Counted from the stretch's first letter, positions 54,455-62,732 are shown. The stretch: DNA of 64,000 bases from Mycobacterium florentinum (GCF_010730355.1 NZ_AP022576.1:3286001-3350000); one strand, 5' to 3'. The notes: a model not told the origin generated them from the letters alone. Translations and numbers: made by a program.

Positions 54455-55191
54455 AAGTCCTTGTGGTTCACGTCGGTGATCAGCCCGCCGTCCATGATGA
54501 ACTCGCTGCCGGTGGAGTAGGACGACTCGTCGCTGGCCAGGAACAGCACGAACGTCGCGACCTCGCGCACTTCGCCCGGACGGCCGAGCGGAATGGTCAC
54601 CATGTCCTCGGGCAGGTGGGCGGTCATCGGGGTGCGGATGAACCCCGGGTGCACGGAGTTGACCCGGATGTTGTGCGGCGCCAGCTCCAACGCCGCCGAC
54701 TTGGCCAGGCCGCGCACGCCCCACTTGGACGCGACGTAGGGGTGCACCATGGGTGCGCCGCGCAGCCCCTCGATGGACGACACGTTGATGATCGAGCCGC
54801 CGCCTGCCTCGATCATCGGGTCGACGGCCACCCGCATACCCAGGAACGTCCCGGTCAGGTTGACGTCGATGACCTTCTGCCACTTGGCCAGATCAAAGCT
54901 CCGCAGCGGGCCGAGCGCGACGGTCCCGGCGTTGTTCACCAGCACGTTGAGCTTGCCGAATTCGCCGATCGCGGTCGCGACCGCGGCCTCCCACTGGTCA
55001 AGCTGCGTGACGTCGAGGTGTACATAGCGCGCGGAGTCGCCGAGTTCCTCGGCCAGCGCCTTGCCCTGGTCGTCGAGGATGTCGCCGATGACGACCTTGG
55101 CACCCTCCTCGACGAGCAGGCGCGCGTCTTCGGCGCCCATCCCGCCGGCGGCGCCACTGATGAGTGCAACTTTGCCGTCTACTCGACCCAC
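54451..55191 (-). CDS. SDR similar to 3-alpha/20-beta-hydroxysteroid dehydrogenase
   Basis: This 246-residue classical SDR has SGAAGGMG (12-19), NNAG (86-89) and catalytic Ser139, Tyr152 and Lys156. The sequence resembles the FabG3/Rv2002 hydroxysteroid dehydrogenase type (SSIEGLRGAP, SKWGVRGLAKSAALEL, NSVHPGFIRTPM). The substrate is not certain. It lies 19 bases downstream of the second DapB-like gene, on the same strand, and may be co-transcribed with it. Confidence 0.87.
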   Translation of the reverse strand: MGRVDGKVALISGAAGGMGAEDARLLVEEGAKVVIGDILDDQGKALAEELGDSARYVHLDVTQLDQWEAAVATAIGEFGKLNVLVNNAGTVALGPLRSFDLAKWQKVIDVNLTGTFLGMRVAVDPMIEAGGGSIINVSSIEGLRGAPMVHPYVASKWGVRGLAKSAALELAPHNIRVNSVHPGFIRTPMTAHLPEDMVTIPLGRPGEVREVATFVLFLASDESSYSTGSEFIMDGGLITDVNHKDF

Positions 55192-55210
55192 GTGCGGGTC
55201 TCCTTTCGTT

Positions 55211-56311
55211 TTAAGTGGTCACCAAAGTGCTTGGTGCGTAAAGACCTTTGCCGGTTACCAGCGGTAAGTCGAGTGTGGTCCGGATGCCCGGCGGGGCCGC
55301 GATCACCGCCGGGATGGCGTTGACGACACGGCCCGCGGCGCCGGCGATCGCGGCGTGGTTGTGGTCGCCCTTGCGGCTGCTCGGAATGATGTCGACCGCA
55401 TACGACGGCTCACCGGTGATCTCGACGCGGTACGAGCCGTCGCCGGAGGCGGGCCGGGGCAAGTCGGGGCGCAGGTCGGGCCGTAACCGGGTGACGTGCT
55501 CGATGACGATGGCGGGATGGCCCTTGACCATGCCGCGGATCTCGAACTGCAGCACCGCGACGGTGCCCTTGGCGACGTGTCCGATCGCGATGTCGAAGTC
55601 CTCGGGCGCCGGTTCGCGCTGGTAGGACTCGGTGATCGCGTCGACCTCGATACCCAGGCCTGCCGCCAGCTGTCGGATCGCGGTGCCCCAGGCGATGCTG
55701 AGGATGCCCGGCTGCAGCAGCATCGGAATTTCGTCCATGGGCCGGGCGAAGCCCATGTAGGTCATCACTTCGATGCCGTCGTAACTGGCGTAGTCGTGGA
55801 TCTCCATGCAGCGCACCTGCTCGATACGCTGACACGTCCCGGCGAGCGCGAACGGGATCAGGTCGTTGGCGAACCCCGGGTCGACGCCGCTGATGAAGAT
55901 GCTCGAATTACCTTGCTGGGCAGCGTCTTCAACGCGAGCGATGTATTTGTCGGGCATCACACCCCAGGGGAACTGCAGCAGCCCGGGCGACGACCCGACT
56001 ACGTTGATGCCTGCGGCCAGGATGCGCATGACGTCGGTCATCGCGTCGGGCAGCCGGGTATCGCCCATCGCGCAGTAGACGACACACTCGGGCTTGGCGG
56101 CGATGATCGCGTCCAGGTCGTTGACGGCCTTGATGCCGGTGACGGTCGGGGTGTCCAGGCCGACGCCGCACAGTTCCCCGGCGTCGCGGCCCACCTTCTC
56201 CGGGGTGGACACGTTGACGCCGGTCAGTTCGAATTGCGGGTTGGCGATCAGTTCGGCCAGGGCCAGGCCTCCGACGTTTCCGGTACCGACGTGCGCGACG
56301 CGGATCGCCAT
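55211..56311 (-). CDS. second NAD(P)H-dependent amine dehydrogenase / DapB-like enzyme
   Basis: This 366-residue protein begins MAIRVAHVGTGNVGG, a Rossmann motif, and has the same family architecture as the gene at 10687-11823 (AGRDAGELCG/VGRDAGELCG, SGVDPGFANDLIPFAL, VNAIPAVIAAPPGIRTTLDLPL). ATG 56311 follows GGAG; the longer frame to 56449 crosses the repeat region. The substrate is unknown. Confidence 0.84.
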   Translation of the reverse strand: MAIRVAHVGTGNVGGLALAELIANPQFELTGVNVSTPEKVGRDAGELCGVGLDTPTVTGIKAVNDLDAIIAAKPECVVYCAMGDTRLPDAMTDVMRILAAGINVVGSSPGLLQFPWGVMPDKYIARVEDAAQQGNSSIFISGVDPGFANDLIPFALAGTCQRIEQVRCMEIHDYASYDGIEVMTYMGFARPMDEIPMLLQPGILSIAWGTAIRQLAAGLGIEVDAITESYQREPAPEDFDIAIGHVAKGTVAVLQFEIRGMVKGHPAIVIEHVTRLRPDLRPDLPRPASGDGSYRVEITGEPSYAVDIIPSSRKGDHNHAAIAGAAGRVVNAIPAVIAAPPGIRTTLDLPLVTGKGLYAPSTLVTT

Positions 56312-56356
56312 GACATCTCCGTCCCTCGAAGTCCCTGGAACCCAGGCAAACTTTTC

Positions 56357-56370
56357 TAGACAGTAGTCCA
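56357..56370. promoter_or_regulatory. weak inverted repeat TAGAC-AGTA-GTCCA
   Basis: These five-base arms match at four of five positions and lie about 45 bases before the DapB-like start, between that gene and the repeat structure. It could be a regulator site for the enzyme gene, but the match is imperfect. Confidence 0.28.
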
Positions 56371-56376
56371 TAACTT

Positions 56377-56410
56377 CCGGGCCGCCTACCGGGCCGGACT
56401 TAACCGCGGC
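56377..56410. repeat. 34-base direct repeat, left copy
   Basis: This copy matches the one at 56489-56522 in 31 of 34 bases, including GGGCCGGACTTAAC. Together they flank a 16-base inverted repeat. They are non-coding and lie between divergent genes. Confidence 0.85.
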
Positions 56411-56413
56411 GCT

Positions 56414-56473
56414 CGCGAGCGTAACGCCAGGGCGCAAAATTGAGCGCAATCTCGCCGTGGCGTTACGCTCGCG
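56414..56473. repeat. 16-base perfect inverted repeat with 28-base loop
   Basis: The left arm 56414-56429 and the right arm 56458-56473 are exact reverse complements (core GCGAGCGTAACGCCA). There is no T-run after either arm and no gene ends here, so it is not a standard terminator. Flanked by 34-base direct repeats, it looks like a small REP/MITE-type element or a large regulatory hairpin. Confidence 0.85.
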
Positions 56474-56488
56474 CCCGAGGGGCCGGAG

Positions 56489-56522
56489 CCGGGCCGCCGA
56501 CAGGGCCGGACTTAACTGCGGC
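56489..56522. repeat. 34-base direct repeat, right copy
   Basis: This is the second copy of the flanking direct repeat, 112 bases from the first, with three mismatches. It ends 24 bases before the first start candidate of the hydrolase gene. Confidence 0.85.
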
Positions 56523-56546
56523 CAGGCAGAGGCCAGGCAGAATGGA

Positions 56547-57446
56547 ATGCCGATGACTCAGCGCGAAGATGTCCAATTCAGTTCCGGCGCCGACCGGATC
56601 AGCGCCTGGCTCTATCGACCGTCCGACGTGGGCGATGCGCCGCTGGTGGTACTGGCGCATGGCCTGGGTGGGGTGCGCACCATGCGACTCGATGCCTACG
56701 CCGAGCGATTCAGCGCGGCCGGCTATGCCTGCCTCGTCTTCGACTACCGCAACTTCGGCGACAGCGAGGGTCAGCCGCGCCAAGTCCTGGACATCGATAT
56801 GCAGCTGGCCGACTGGGCCGCCGCGGTGGCCTATGCCCGCACCCTGGACGGCATCGATCACGGTCGAATCGTGTTGTGGGGCACATCTTTTGCAGGCGGC
56901 CATGTGATCACCACCGCAGCCCGGTTGCCGGGTATCGCCGCGGTCATCGCACAGTGTCCGTTCACCGACGGCATCGCGTCGGCGCGCACGATCTCCCATC
57001 CGGTGGCCACCGCGCGCATCGCCGCACGGGCTATTCGCGACGTGATCGGCGCCCGATTGGGACGCCCGCCGGTAATGATCGCGACGGCGGGCAAGCCGGG
57101 CGACGTCGCGCTGATGAATACGCCCGACTCCTACGCGGGCTACCTGCGGCTGGTCCCCGACGGCGTCGAGCTGCGCAACGAGATCGCCGCACGCATCACG
57201 ATGAAGGTCTTCACCTACCGGCCCGGCCTGCTCACCCCGAAAATCGGCTGCCCCATCCTGTTCTGCGTGTGCGAACACGATTCGCTGGCCCCCGCTGACG
57301 CGACCCTGCGCCACGCCGCCAAGGCGCCCCGCGGCGAGGTGGGGACCTATCCCGAGGGGCATTTCGCGATCTACGTCGACGACGCTTTCGAGCGAGTGAT
57401 CGCCGATCAGCTCGCCTTCCTCGACAAGCATCTGAAATCTGAGTAG
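56547..57446 (+). CDS. alpha/beta hydrolase
   Basis: This 299-residue protein (297 from the second ATG at 56553) has AHGLGGVRTMRLD, the elbow WGTSFAGGH with Ser near 113, the late CVCEHDSLAP acidic residue and YPEGHFAIY with the likely catalytic His. It is of the dienelactone-hydrolase/peptidase-like class. The substrate is unknown. It is divergent from the DapB-like enzyme across the repeat structure. Confidence 0.83.
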   Translation: MPMTQREDVQFSSGADRISAWLYRPSDVGDAPLVVLAHGLGGVRTMRLDAYAERFSAAGYACLVFDYRNFGDSEGQPRQVLDIDMQLADWAAAVAYARTLDGIDHGRIVLWGTSFAGGHVITTAARLPGIAAVIAQCPFTDGIASARTISHPVATARIAARAIRDVIGARLGRPPVMIATAGKPGDVALMNTPDSYAGYLRLVPDGVELRNEIAARITMKVFTYRPGLLTPKIGCPILFCVCEHDSLAPADATLRHAAKAPRGEVGTYPEGHFAIYVDDAFERVIADQLAFLDKHLKSE

Positions 57447-57479
57447 TCCTACCCTGTCCGGCGATACGGGTCCTTTCGC

Positions 57480-57782
57480 ATGCTGGAACACATGGAAATT
57501 CCCAACGGCATGTCCAAGAACACCGCCGCCTTTTTCATCCAGGCCGCCACCGCATTCGGGGTCAGTTTCGTCAGCGCGCTCGGCGGGATCTGCTATCTCC
57601 CGCTCGATTCATGGCAGCGGCTGTTCCTCGGCATCACCGTGCTGTTTCTCGTCTCCAGCGCGTTCACCCTGGCGAAGGTGATCCGCGATCAGCAGGAAGC
57701 CGCGACCGTGCGGGTGCGTCTGGATGAAGCACGCATGGAGAAGCTGTTCGCCGAACACAACCCGTTTACCACCGCGACCTGA
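57480..57782 (+). CDS. YiaA/YiaB-type two-helix membrane protein
   Basis: This 100-residue protein has two hydrophobic helices (FFIQAATAFGVSFVSALGGI, about 18-37, and RLFLGITVLFLVSSAFTLAK, about 47-66) and a charged C-terminal helix, matching the YiaAB two-helix domain. Function is unknown. ATG 57480 and ATG 57492 are both possible. It starts 33 bases after the hydrolase gene. Confidence 0.78.
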   Translation: MLEHMEIPNGMSKNTAAFFIQAATAFGVSFVSALGGICYLPLDSWQRLFLGITVLFLVSSAFTLAKVIRDQQEAATVRVRLDEARMEKLFAEHNPFTTAT

Positions 57783-57830
57783 TCCTCGGGCGAGCCCGCG
57801 TCGGGCCGTCGCCGACTTATGCTGAGCGCG

Positions 57831-58973
57831 ATGACGCGCCCCAATCCGGATCCGACGACGCCGCTATGGCGTGCGGCGCAGGTGTTTCGGCTGCTGAGTT
57901 GCCTTTACGCGCTAGGCTTCCAGATCGCCGTCAATCCGGACCTGCGCCGGCCGGCCCTGGGGTGGGTGCTGTTCGCGGTGCTGATCGGCTGGAGCGCGGC
58001 CTGCGCGATTGCTTACCTGCGCGGGTTCGGCCGAAAGCCCGCGTGGGTGATCGCCGAGCTCGTGATCGTCGTTGCGCTGATGTGGTCGAACCGGGTCATC
58101 ACGTTCGAGCATTGGGCGTCGGAAAACCAGACTTGGCCGACGACCTTGTGGGCCAGCAATCCCACCATCTCGGCCGCGATCCAGTTGGGCCCGGTTCGGG
58201 GCATGTTGACCGGTCTGGTGGTGATGGCCACCAATTTCGCCGTCAAGAACTATTTCGACCTCAACATGGCGCACAACGCGACGATCATCATCGAGCTGGC
58301 GATCGGCATGGCGATCGGCCTGGCCGCCCAAACCGCGCGGCGCGCGCACGCGGACCTGCAACGCGCCGCCCAGCTGTCCGCCGCGGTTCAGGAGCGCGAG
58401 CGACTGTCCCGCGAGGTGCACGACGGCGCCATCCAGGTACTGGCCCTGGTCGCCAAGCGTGGCCACGAAATCGGTGGCGCCACGGCAGAATTGGCTGACC
58501 TCGCCAGCGAGCAGGAACGGGTGCTGCGGCGCTGGGTCACCTCCGCCGGCATCGACGAGTCCGGGGACCGCACGACGATCGATCTGCGCACGCTGCTGCG
58601 CCGCCGCGAATCCGACCGCGTATCGCTGAGCTTGCCGGGCACCGCGGTGGCCCTGCCGCGCGGGGTGGCCGCCGAGCTGGATGCCGCGGTGGGCAACGCC
58701 CTGGACAACGTGCGCGCACACGCGGGAGCGGGCGCCCACGCGTTCGTGCTGCTGGAAGATCTCGGCGATTCGGTCACCGTGAGCGTGCGCGACGACGGCG
58801 TGGGCATCGCCGACGGCCGGCTGGAGGAAGCCGCGCAGCAGGGACGCTTGGGGGTCTCGAAATCGATTGTGGGACGGCTGGCGTCGCTGGGCGGCAGCGC
58901 GCGGCTGCACAGCGGCCCGGGTGAGGGCGTCGAGTGGGAACTGTGCGTGCCGCGCGATGGGGGGACCAAATGA
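57831..58973 (+). CDS. sensor histidine kinase (MacS-like)
   Basis: This 380-residue NarL-type sensor kinase has about five transmembrane helices (roughly 15-165), the phosphoacceptor segment RLSREVHDGAIQVLALV with His197, and a HATPase_c domain with the N-box NALDNVRAHA and the G1 box DDGVGI. The form HDG-x-x-QVLALV resembles MacS kinases. ATG 57831 begins the recognisable protein; ATG 57819 is also in frame. The stop overlaps the regulator start as ATGA, so the pair is coupled. The signal is unknown. Confidence 0.88.
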   Translation: MTRPNPDPTTPLWRAAQVFRLLSCLYALGFQIAVNPDLRRPALGWVLFAVLIGWSAACAIAYLRGFGRKPAWVIAELVIVVALMWSNRVITFEHWASENQTWPTTLWASNPTISAAIQLGPVRGMLTGLVVMATNFAVKNYFDLNMAHNATIIIELAIGMAIGLAAQTARRAHADLQRAAQLSAAVQERERLSREVHDGAIQVLALVAKRGHEIGGATAELADLASEQERVLRRWVTSAGIDESGDRTTIDLRTLLRRRESDRVSLSLPGTAVALPRGVAAELDAAVGNALDNVRAHAGAGAHAFVLLEDLGDSVTVSVRDDGVGIADGRLEEAAQQGRLGVSKSIVGRLASLGGSARLHSGPGEGVEWELCVPRDGGTK

Positions 58974-59632
58974 CCGACGACACCGCGGCGACGGTGATGG
59001 TCGTGGACGACCATCCGATCTGGCGCGACGCCGTTGCCCGCGACCTCGCCGAGGACGGATTCGACGTGGTCGCCACGGCCGGCAGCGTGGCCGCCGCCCG
59101 GCGCCGGGCGGCGGTGGTCAAGCCGGACGTGGTGGTGATGGACATGCGCCTGGCCGACGGCGATGGCGCGCAGGCGACGGCGGAGGTGCTGGCGGTCTCA
59201 CCCGAGACTCGGGTGCTGGTGCTCTCGGCATCCGATGAACGCGACGACGTCCTGGAGGCCGTCAAGGCCGGGGCCACCGGCTACCTGGTCAAGAGCGCCT
59301 CGAAAGCCGAGCTGGCCGAGGCCGTGGCCGCCACCGCGGCCGGGCGGGCCGTCTTCACTCCCAGCCTGGCGGGACTGGTGCTGGGTGAATACCGCCGCAT
59401 TGCCCAGATTAAGGACTCCGGACCGCCCGGCCCCAGCCTGACCGAGCGCGAGACCGAGGTGCTGCGGTATGTGGCAAAGGGACTGTCGGCCAAGCAAATT
59501 GCCGAACGGCTGTCGTTGAGCCACCGCACCATCGAAAACCATATCCAGGCGACCTTCCGGAAGCTGCAAGTCGCCAACCGCGTGGAGTTGACCCGCTACG
59601 CCATCGAGCACGGGCTGGACGGCGAACCCTGA
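58970..59632 (+). CDS. NarL/LuxR-type response regulator
   Basis: This 220-residue regulator has a receiver domain (VMVVDDHPIWRDAV, phosphoacceptor Asp58 in VVMDMRLADGD, Ser/Lys switch in LVLSAS and LVKSAS) and a C-terminal LuxR HTH (LTERETEVLRYVAKGLSAKQ, then IAERLSLSHRTIENHIQATFRKL, about 151-200). It is the partner of the kinase upstream. Its 3' end overlaps the convergent membrane-protein gene by 37 bases. Confidence 0.91.
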   Translation: MTDDTAATVMVVDDHPIWRDAVARDLAEDGFDVVATAGSVAAARRRAAVVKPDVVVMDMRLADGDGAQATAEVLAVSPETRVLVLSASDERDDVLEAVKAGATGYLVKSASKAELAEAVAATAAGRAVFTPSLAGLVLGEYRRIAQIKDSGPPGPSLTERETEVLRYVAKGLSAKQIAERLSLSHRTIENHIQATFRKLQVANRVELTRYAIEHGLDGEP

Positions 59633-60096
59633 GCCGGATACGGCTTTGGCAACGAAATAGCCAGTGCCACAGTCGATATCGTGGTGGCCAGGGCGTAGGC
59701 GAAGACGGTCCACGCCACCGCATCGGTGGGCAGCCCGGCCATGTCCTTGCCGAACACCAGCGGGGCCGAGACGATACGCGCCGCCAGCAGCAGACCGGCC
59801 AGCAATCCCGACACGGCTGCCACCAGGCTGACCCAGATGCCGGCGCGGCGCCGGCACAGCAGCATGACCGCGCCGGCGAACAAACCCATCGCCGCGACGG
59901 CTTCGAGCAATCCCACCAGGAGTAAACCCATCCCGGTGGGCGTCACCAGCAGCAGGGGAGACAAAAACCCAAGGCCGCGAACCAGTTTCGTCAACTCGAG
60001 GTCACAAGCGACGAAGCCCAGTCCGTTGACCGCGGCGCCGGCGAGGCCGAGCAGTGCGACCGGGATGGTCGCGGGCGACTGCTGCAGGGATTTCAC
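59596..60096 (-). CDS. four-helix membrane protein of unknown function
   Basis: This 166-residue protein has four hydrophobic segments (about 12-30, 42-65, 68-82, 88-150 with two helices) and no family that I recognise. GTG 60096 overlaps the acyltransferase stop as GTGA, so it is coupled to that gene and may modify or assist the same envelope step. The long frame upstream to 60960 is shadow. Confidence 0.7.
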   Translation of the reverse strand: MKSLQQSPATIPVALLGLAGAAVNGLGFVACDLELTKLVRGLGFLSPLLLVTPTGMGLLLVGLLEAVAAMGLFAGAVMLLCRRRAGIWVSLVAAVSGLLAGLLLAARIVSAPLVFGKDMAGLPTDAVAWTVFAYALATTISTVALAISLPKPYPAQGSPSSPCSMA

Positions 60097-61385
60097 GCCC
60101 GATCCCGACCGGCCGCCGCGAGCGCCCGAGCACCCAACAGGGCGGTCACCATCGTCGCGACACAAATCAACCCGTCCTCCTTGAGGCCCCACTTGATCGA
60201 CGCCAGGGTAGCCACGCCCGCGACGCACAGCAGCAGCCCGGCGGCCAGGCCCCGGCCCACCGAGGTGATGGCCCCAGCGCCGTCCCAGCCGGCCAGCGGG
60301 TTGTTCTCCAGTGGCCGCAGCATCAGGAACAGCACCGCCACCATCGCGACCATCAGGAGCAGTTGCATGACGCTGACGGCGAGGTAGTCGGGCTGGCCGG
60401 GGTAGCGCGGGTGACCGGTCAGGTCGAACAGCAGGTGCATGCCGAGCAGTGCGGGCATGTGCCACAGGTACAGCGTCATCGCGCCGGAGTTGCCGAGCGC
60501 GGTCCACCACCACACGCGTGGCTGCTGCGCCCACCGGGTGATCGCGGGCATCGCGGCGATTGCCAACGCGCTCAGCACGATTGCGTGCCCGGCCTGCAGC
60601 AGCGACGGCGGGCTGGTGTTGGAAAGACCGTGATGCCCGGTACCGACCAGGCTGATTTCGTAGGGCCCCCAGCACACCAGGGCGACATTGACCGCGAGCA
60701 CGCCCGCCGCCGCCGTCAGCGCGGCACGCCCGGGGAGTAGCCCACGGCGGTACGCGACGCCGAACATGGCGGGGATCAGCCAAACCGCCATGTTGAGGTA
60801 CCCCAACCCCGACGCGGCCGGCCAATGCAGCCGGGTGGCGTCGATGATGGCGATGGCCCCGTAGACGGCAGCCACACCCGCGACGAAACGGGTTCGGGTG
60901 GTGATCCGGGCCAGGGCCGGCATCGCGGCCAACACCAGCACGTAGGCGCCCAGGAACCACAGCAGCTGGATGCTGACGCCGGCGACGGGCTGGTAGATAT
61001 GTTGGGGCAGAACGGGATACAACAGCGTGAGGGCGACCGCCCAGAACCCGAGGTAGTAGAACACCGGCCGGAACAGCCTGGTGCAGCGCTTCATCAGCCA
61101 GCCGCCCCAGTTGGTGCCGGGCTGCCAGGACGACAGGCTCGCCGCGGCACCCGCGAAGAAGAACAGCGGCATGATCTGGAAAATCCAGGTGAGGGCCTGG
61201 AACACCACCGAGGTGGTCAGCAGGTTGTCCCAGGTCAGCACGTGGTTGCGGATGACGCTGATTGCCATCACCGTGTGACCGGCCACGACGCCGATCAGGG
61301 ACACGATGCGAATGACGTCCAGGGCGCGGTCGCGATCGGCCGGCGTTTGGGCGGCCAATTCTGTGGGGTTGGGAAGTGTTTGCAC
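60093..61385 (-). CDS. acyltransferase-3 (OafA-type) membrane protein
   Basis: This 430-residue protein has about ten transmembrane helices and the family motif RALDVIRIVSLIGVVAGHTVM (about 19-39, with the catalytic-type His and preceding Asp), then TRLFRPVFYY and LYLWHMPALL. Such enzymes transfer acyl groups onto sugars or lipids of the envelope. It lies between a two-component system and a TetR gene. Promoter sequence for it lies within 61386-61463. Confidence 0.88.
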   Translation of the reverse strand: MQTLPNPTELAAQTPADRDRALDVIRIVSLIGVVAGHTVMAISVIRNHVLTWDNLLTTSVVFQALTWIFQIMPLFFFAGAAASLSSWQPGTNWGGWLMKRCTRLFRPVFYYLGFWAVALTLLYPVLPQHIYQPVAGVSIQLLWFLGAYVLVLAAMPALARITTRTRFVAGVAAVYGAIAIIDATRLHWPAASGLGYLNMAVWLIPAMFGVAYRRGLLPGRAALTAAAGVLAVNVALVCWGPYEISLVGTGHHGLSNTSPPSLLQAGHAIVLSALAIAAMPAITRWAQQPRVWWWTALGNSGAMTLYLWHMPALLGMHLLFDLTGHPRYPGQPDYLAVSVMQLLLMVAMVAVLFLMLRPLENNPLAGWDGAGAITSVGRGLAAGLLLCVAGVATLASIKWGLKEDGLICVATMVTALLGARALAAAGRDRA

Positions 61386-61463
61386 CTCAAAAGCATCGCG
61401 AGCGGCGAACGCCAGGACCCGCGCAGTTCTACGCGTTGAGCGTGAGTAGTTCTACTCAAACCA

Positions 61464-62099
61464 CTACGGCCCGAGCGGGGCCTCCGTGCGAATCGCCTCG
61501 TCACGGATCAGCCCCCGCAGCAGCGCGGTGCTGAACTCCGCGGCGATTTCCTTGGCGCTGCGCCGTCCGCTGGGCCGCAGCCACCGGTAGCTACCCAGCG
61601 TCATACCGATGTAGCCCAGCGCCAGCACGTGGGAGTCGCATTGGTAGAACTCGCCGCTGGCGATGCCGCGGTCGATCAGGCCGTGCACGTGGTGGTAGAC
61701 CTGGGCTTCCTTCTCGCGGACCTCGGCGACCTGTTCCTCGGTGAACCATTCGGTGATGTAGGGCTGCTCCTGGAAATACACCGCCGCCCGCTCGGGATCG
61801 TTCGCGATGCCGGTGAGCAGCCGAATCGTGTATTGATAGAGCGCCTCGCGGGCCGTCCAGGAGGGATCGTCGTGCACGGCGGCCAGGGTGCCCTCGGCGG
61901 CCTGGCGGTAGATGTCGAACAGGATCAGCGACTTGCTGGCGTAGTAGTGGTAGACCGTCGCCTTGTTCAGGCCGATGACGTCGGCGACGTCATCCATCCG
62001 GGTGCCGTGGTAACCGCGGGCGGCGAACAGCTTGGTGGCAACGGCCAGCAACTCCTCGCGGCGCGTCAACCCGTTACGGGTGATGCTGTCGGATGACAT
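61464..62099 (-). CDS. TetR-family regulator (Rv0158-like)
   Basis: This 211-residue protein has a TetR HTH (RREELLAVATKLFAARGYHGTRMDDVADVIGLNKATVYHYYASKSLILFDI, about 14-64) and a TetR_C-type ligand domain. Length, content and order match Rv0158. It is divergent from two small peptide genes, with an imperfect palindrome and an eight-base inverted repeat in the gap, so these peptides are candidate targets. Confidence 0.87.
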   Translation of the reverse strand: MSSDSITRNGLTRREELLAVATKLFAARGYHGTRMDDVADVIGLNKATVYHYYASKSLILFDIYRQAAEGTLAAVHDDPSWTAREALYQYTIRLLTGIANDPERAAVYFQEQPYITEWFTEEQVAEVREKEAQVYHHVHGLIDRGIASGEFYQCDSHVLALGYIGMTLGSYRWLRPSGRRSAKEIAAEFSTALLRGLIRDEAIRTEAPLGP

Positions 62100-62168
62100 C
62101 TCTACTCACTATCGTCGCTGCCAACGGGGCGGCATGGGCTGCGCGCCGGGCCCGGTTAAGGCAAGGTA

Positions 62169-62184
62169 CCAATCAACTGGTTGG
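62169..62184. promoter_or_regulatory. imperfect palindrome, candidate TetR operator
   Basis: CCAATCAACTGGTTGG matches its own reverse complement at 12 of 16 positions, and lies 69 bases before the TetR start and 89 before the first peptide gene. It fits a TetR-type operator by position. Confidence 0.45.
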
Positions 62185-62224
62185 ACAGTTTAGAGGCATG
62201 GACGCCTGTCGCACCGGCACGGAT

Positions 62225-62255
62225 GCGACTAGACTCGATTATTCGAACTAGTCGC
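62225..62255. promoter_or_regulatory. inverted repeat GCGACTAG-N15-CTAGTCGC before first peptide gene
   Basis: Two exact eight-base arms (62225-62232, 62248-62255) enclose an AT-rich loop that itself contains TCGA twice. It ends 18 bases before the ATG of the first peptide gene and just before its AGAGGTGGGG site. It could be an operator or a leader hairpin affecting translation. The second peptide gene lacks it. Confidence 0.6.
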
Positions 62256-62273
62256 GAGTACAGAGGTGGGGCG

Positions 62274-62399
62274 ATGGATCCGAGTCCGGACTACGACGGC
62301 AGCGACGAAATCGAATTCTTCATGAAGTACCTGACCTGGGGCCTGCGCGGCGTTCAGGACGGAAACGGCTACCCGCCGCCCGCCTACCCGCCCGTCTGA
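62274..62399 (+). CDS. 41-residue acidic/proline-rich peptide, copy 1
   Basis: This small gene encodes a peptide with an acidic N terminus (DPSPDYDGSDEIEF), an amphipathic or aromatic middle (FMKYLTWGLRG) and a tail GYPPPAYPPV. It has a strong AGAGGTGGGG site. Copy 2 lies 333 bases downstream and encodes a peptide identical at 37 of 41 residues. A small gene is annotated near Rv0158 in M. tuberculosis (Rv0157A), and this may be the same family; I cannot confirm that. Function is unknown. Confidence 0.8.
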   Translation: MDPSPDYDGSDEIEFFMKYLTWGLRGVQDGNGYPPPAYPPV

Positions 62400-62606
62400 A
62401 CAGACTTTTTCGCGTCCCGAACAAATTGCGGTGCCGCGCGCCGGCAGGCACCTGCGGGCCGACATCCGATTTCAGATTGTCTTTGTGCTGCACGGTAATT
62501 GGGGCCCAGCCGCGCTTGCCCCGATAGCGCTCGCCGCCGTCCGCGACCGGGTGCTGTGGACCGCGGCCCGATGCCGCAGCGCGTCGCCGAAACTAGCGTG
62601 GGCACG

Positions 62607-62732
62607 ATGGACCCCAGTCCGGACTACGACGCCAGCGACGAAATCGAATTCTTCATGAAGTACCTGACCTGGGGCTTGCGCGGGGTCGAAAACGGCCAGG
62701 GGTACCCGCCGCCCGCCTACCCTCCGGTCTAG
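62607..62732 (+). CDS. 41-residue acidic/proline-rich peptide, copy 2
   Basis: This peptide differs from copy 1 only at positions 9 (Ala), 28 (Glu), 29 (Asn) and 31 (Gln). The DNA includes one 43-base identical stretch in the middle of the gene, yet the 5' flank is unrelated. Both keep the length, the WGLRG centre and the GYPPPAYPPV tail, which shows selection on the protein. The ribosome binding site is weaker here (GTGGGCACG before ATG). Confidence 0.78.
   Translation: MDPSPDYDASDEIEFFMKYLTWGLRGVENGQGYPPPAYPPV

Noticed and set aside
56414..56473. Intrinsic transcription terminator
   Set aside because: It lies between divergent gene starts, has no T-run, and is enclosed by direct repeats.
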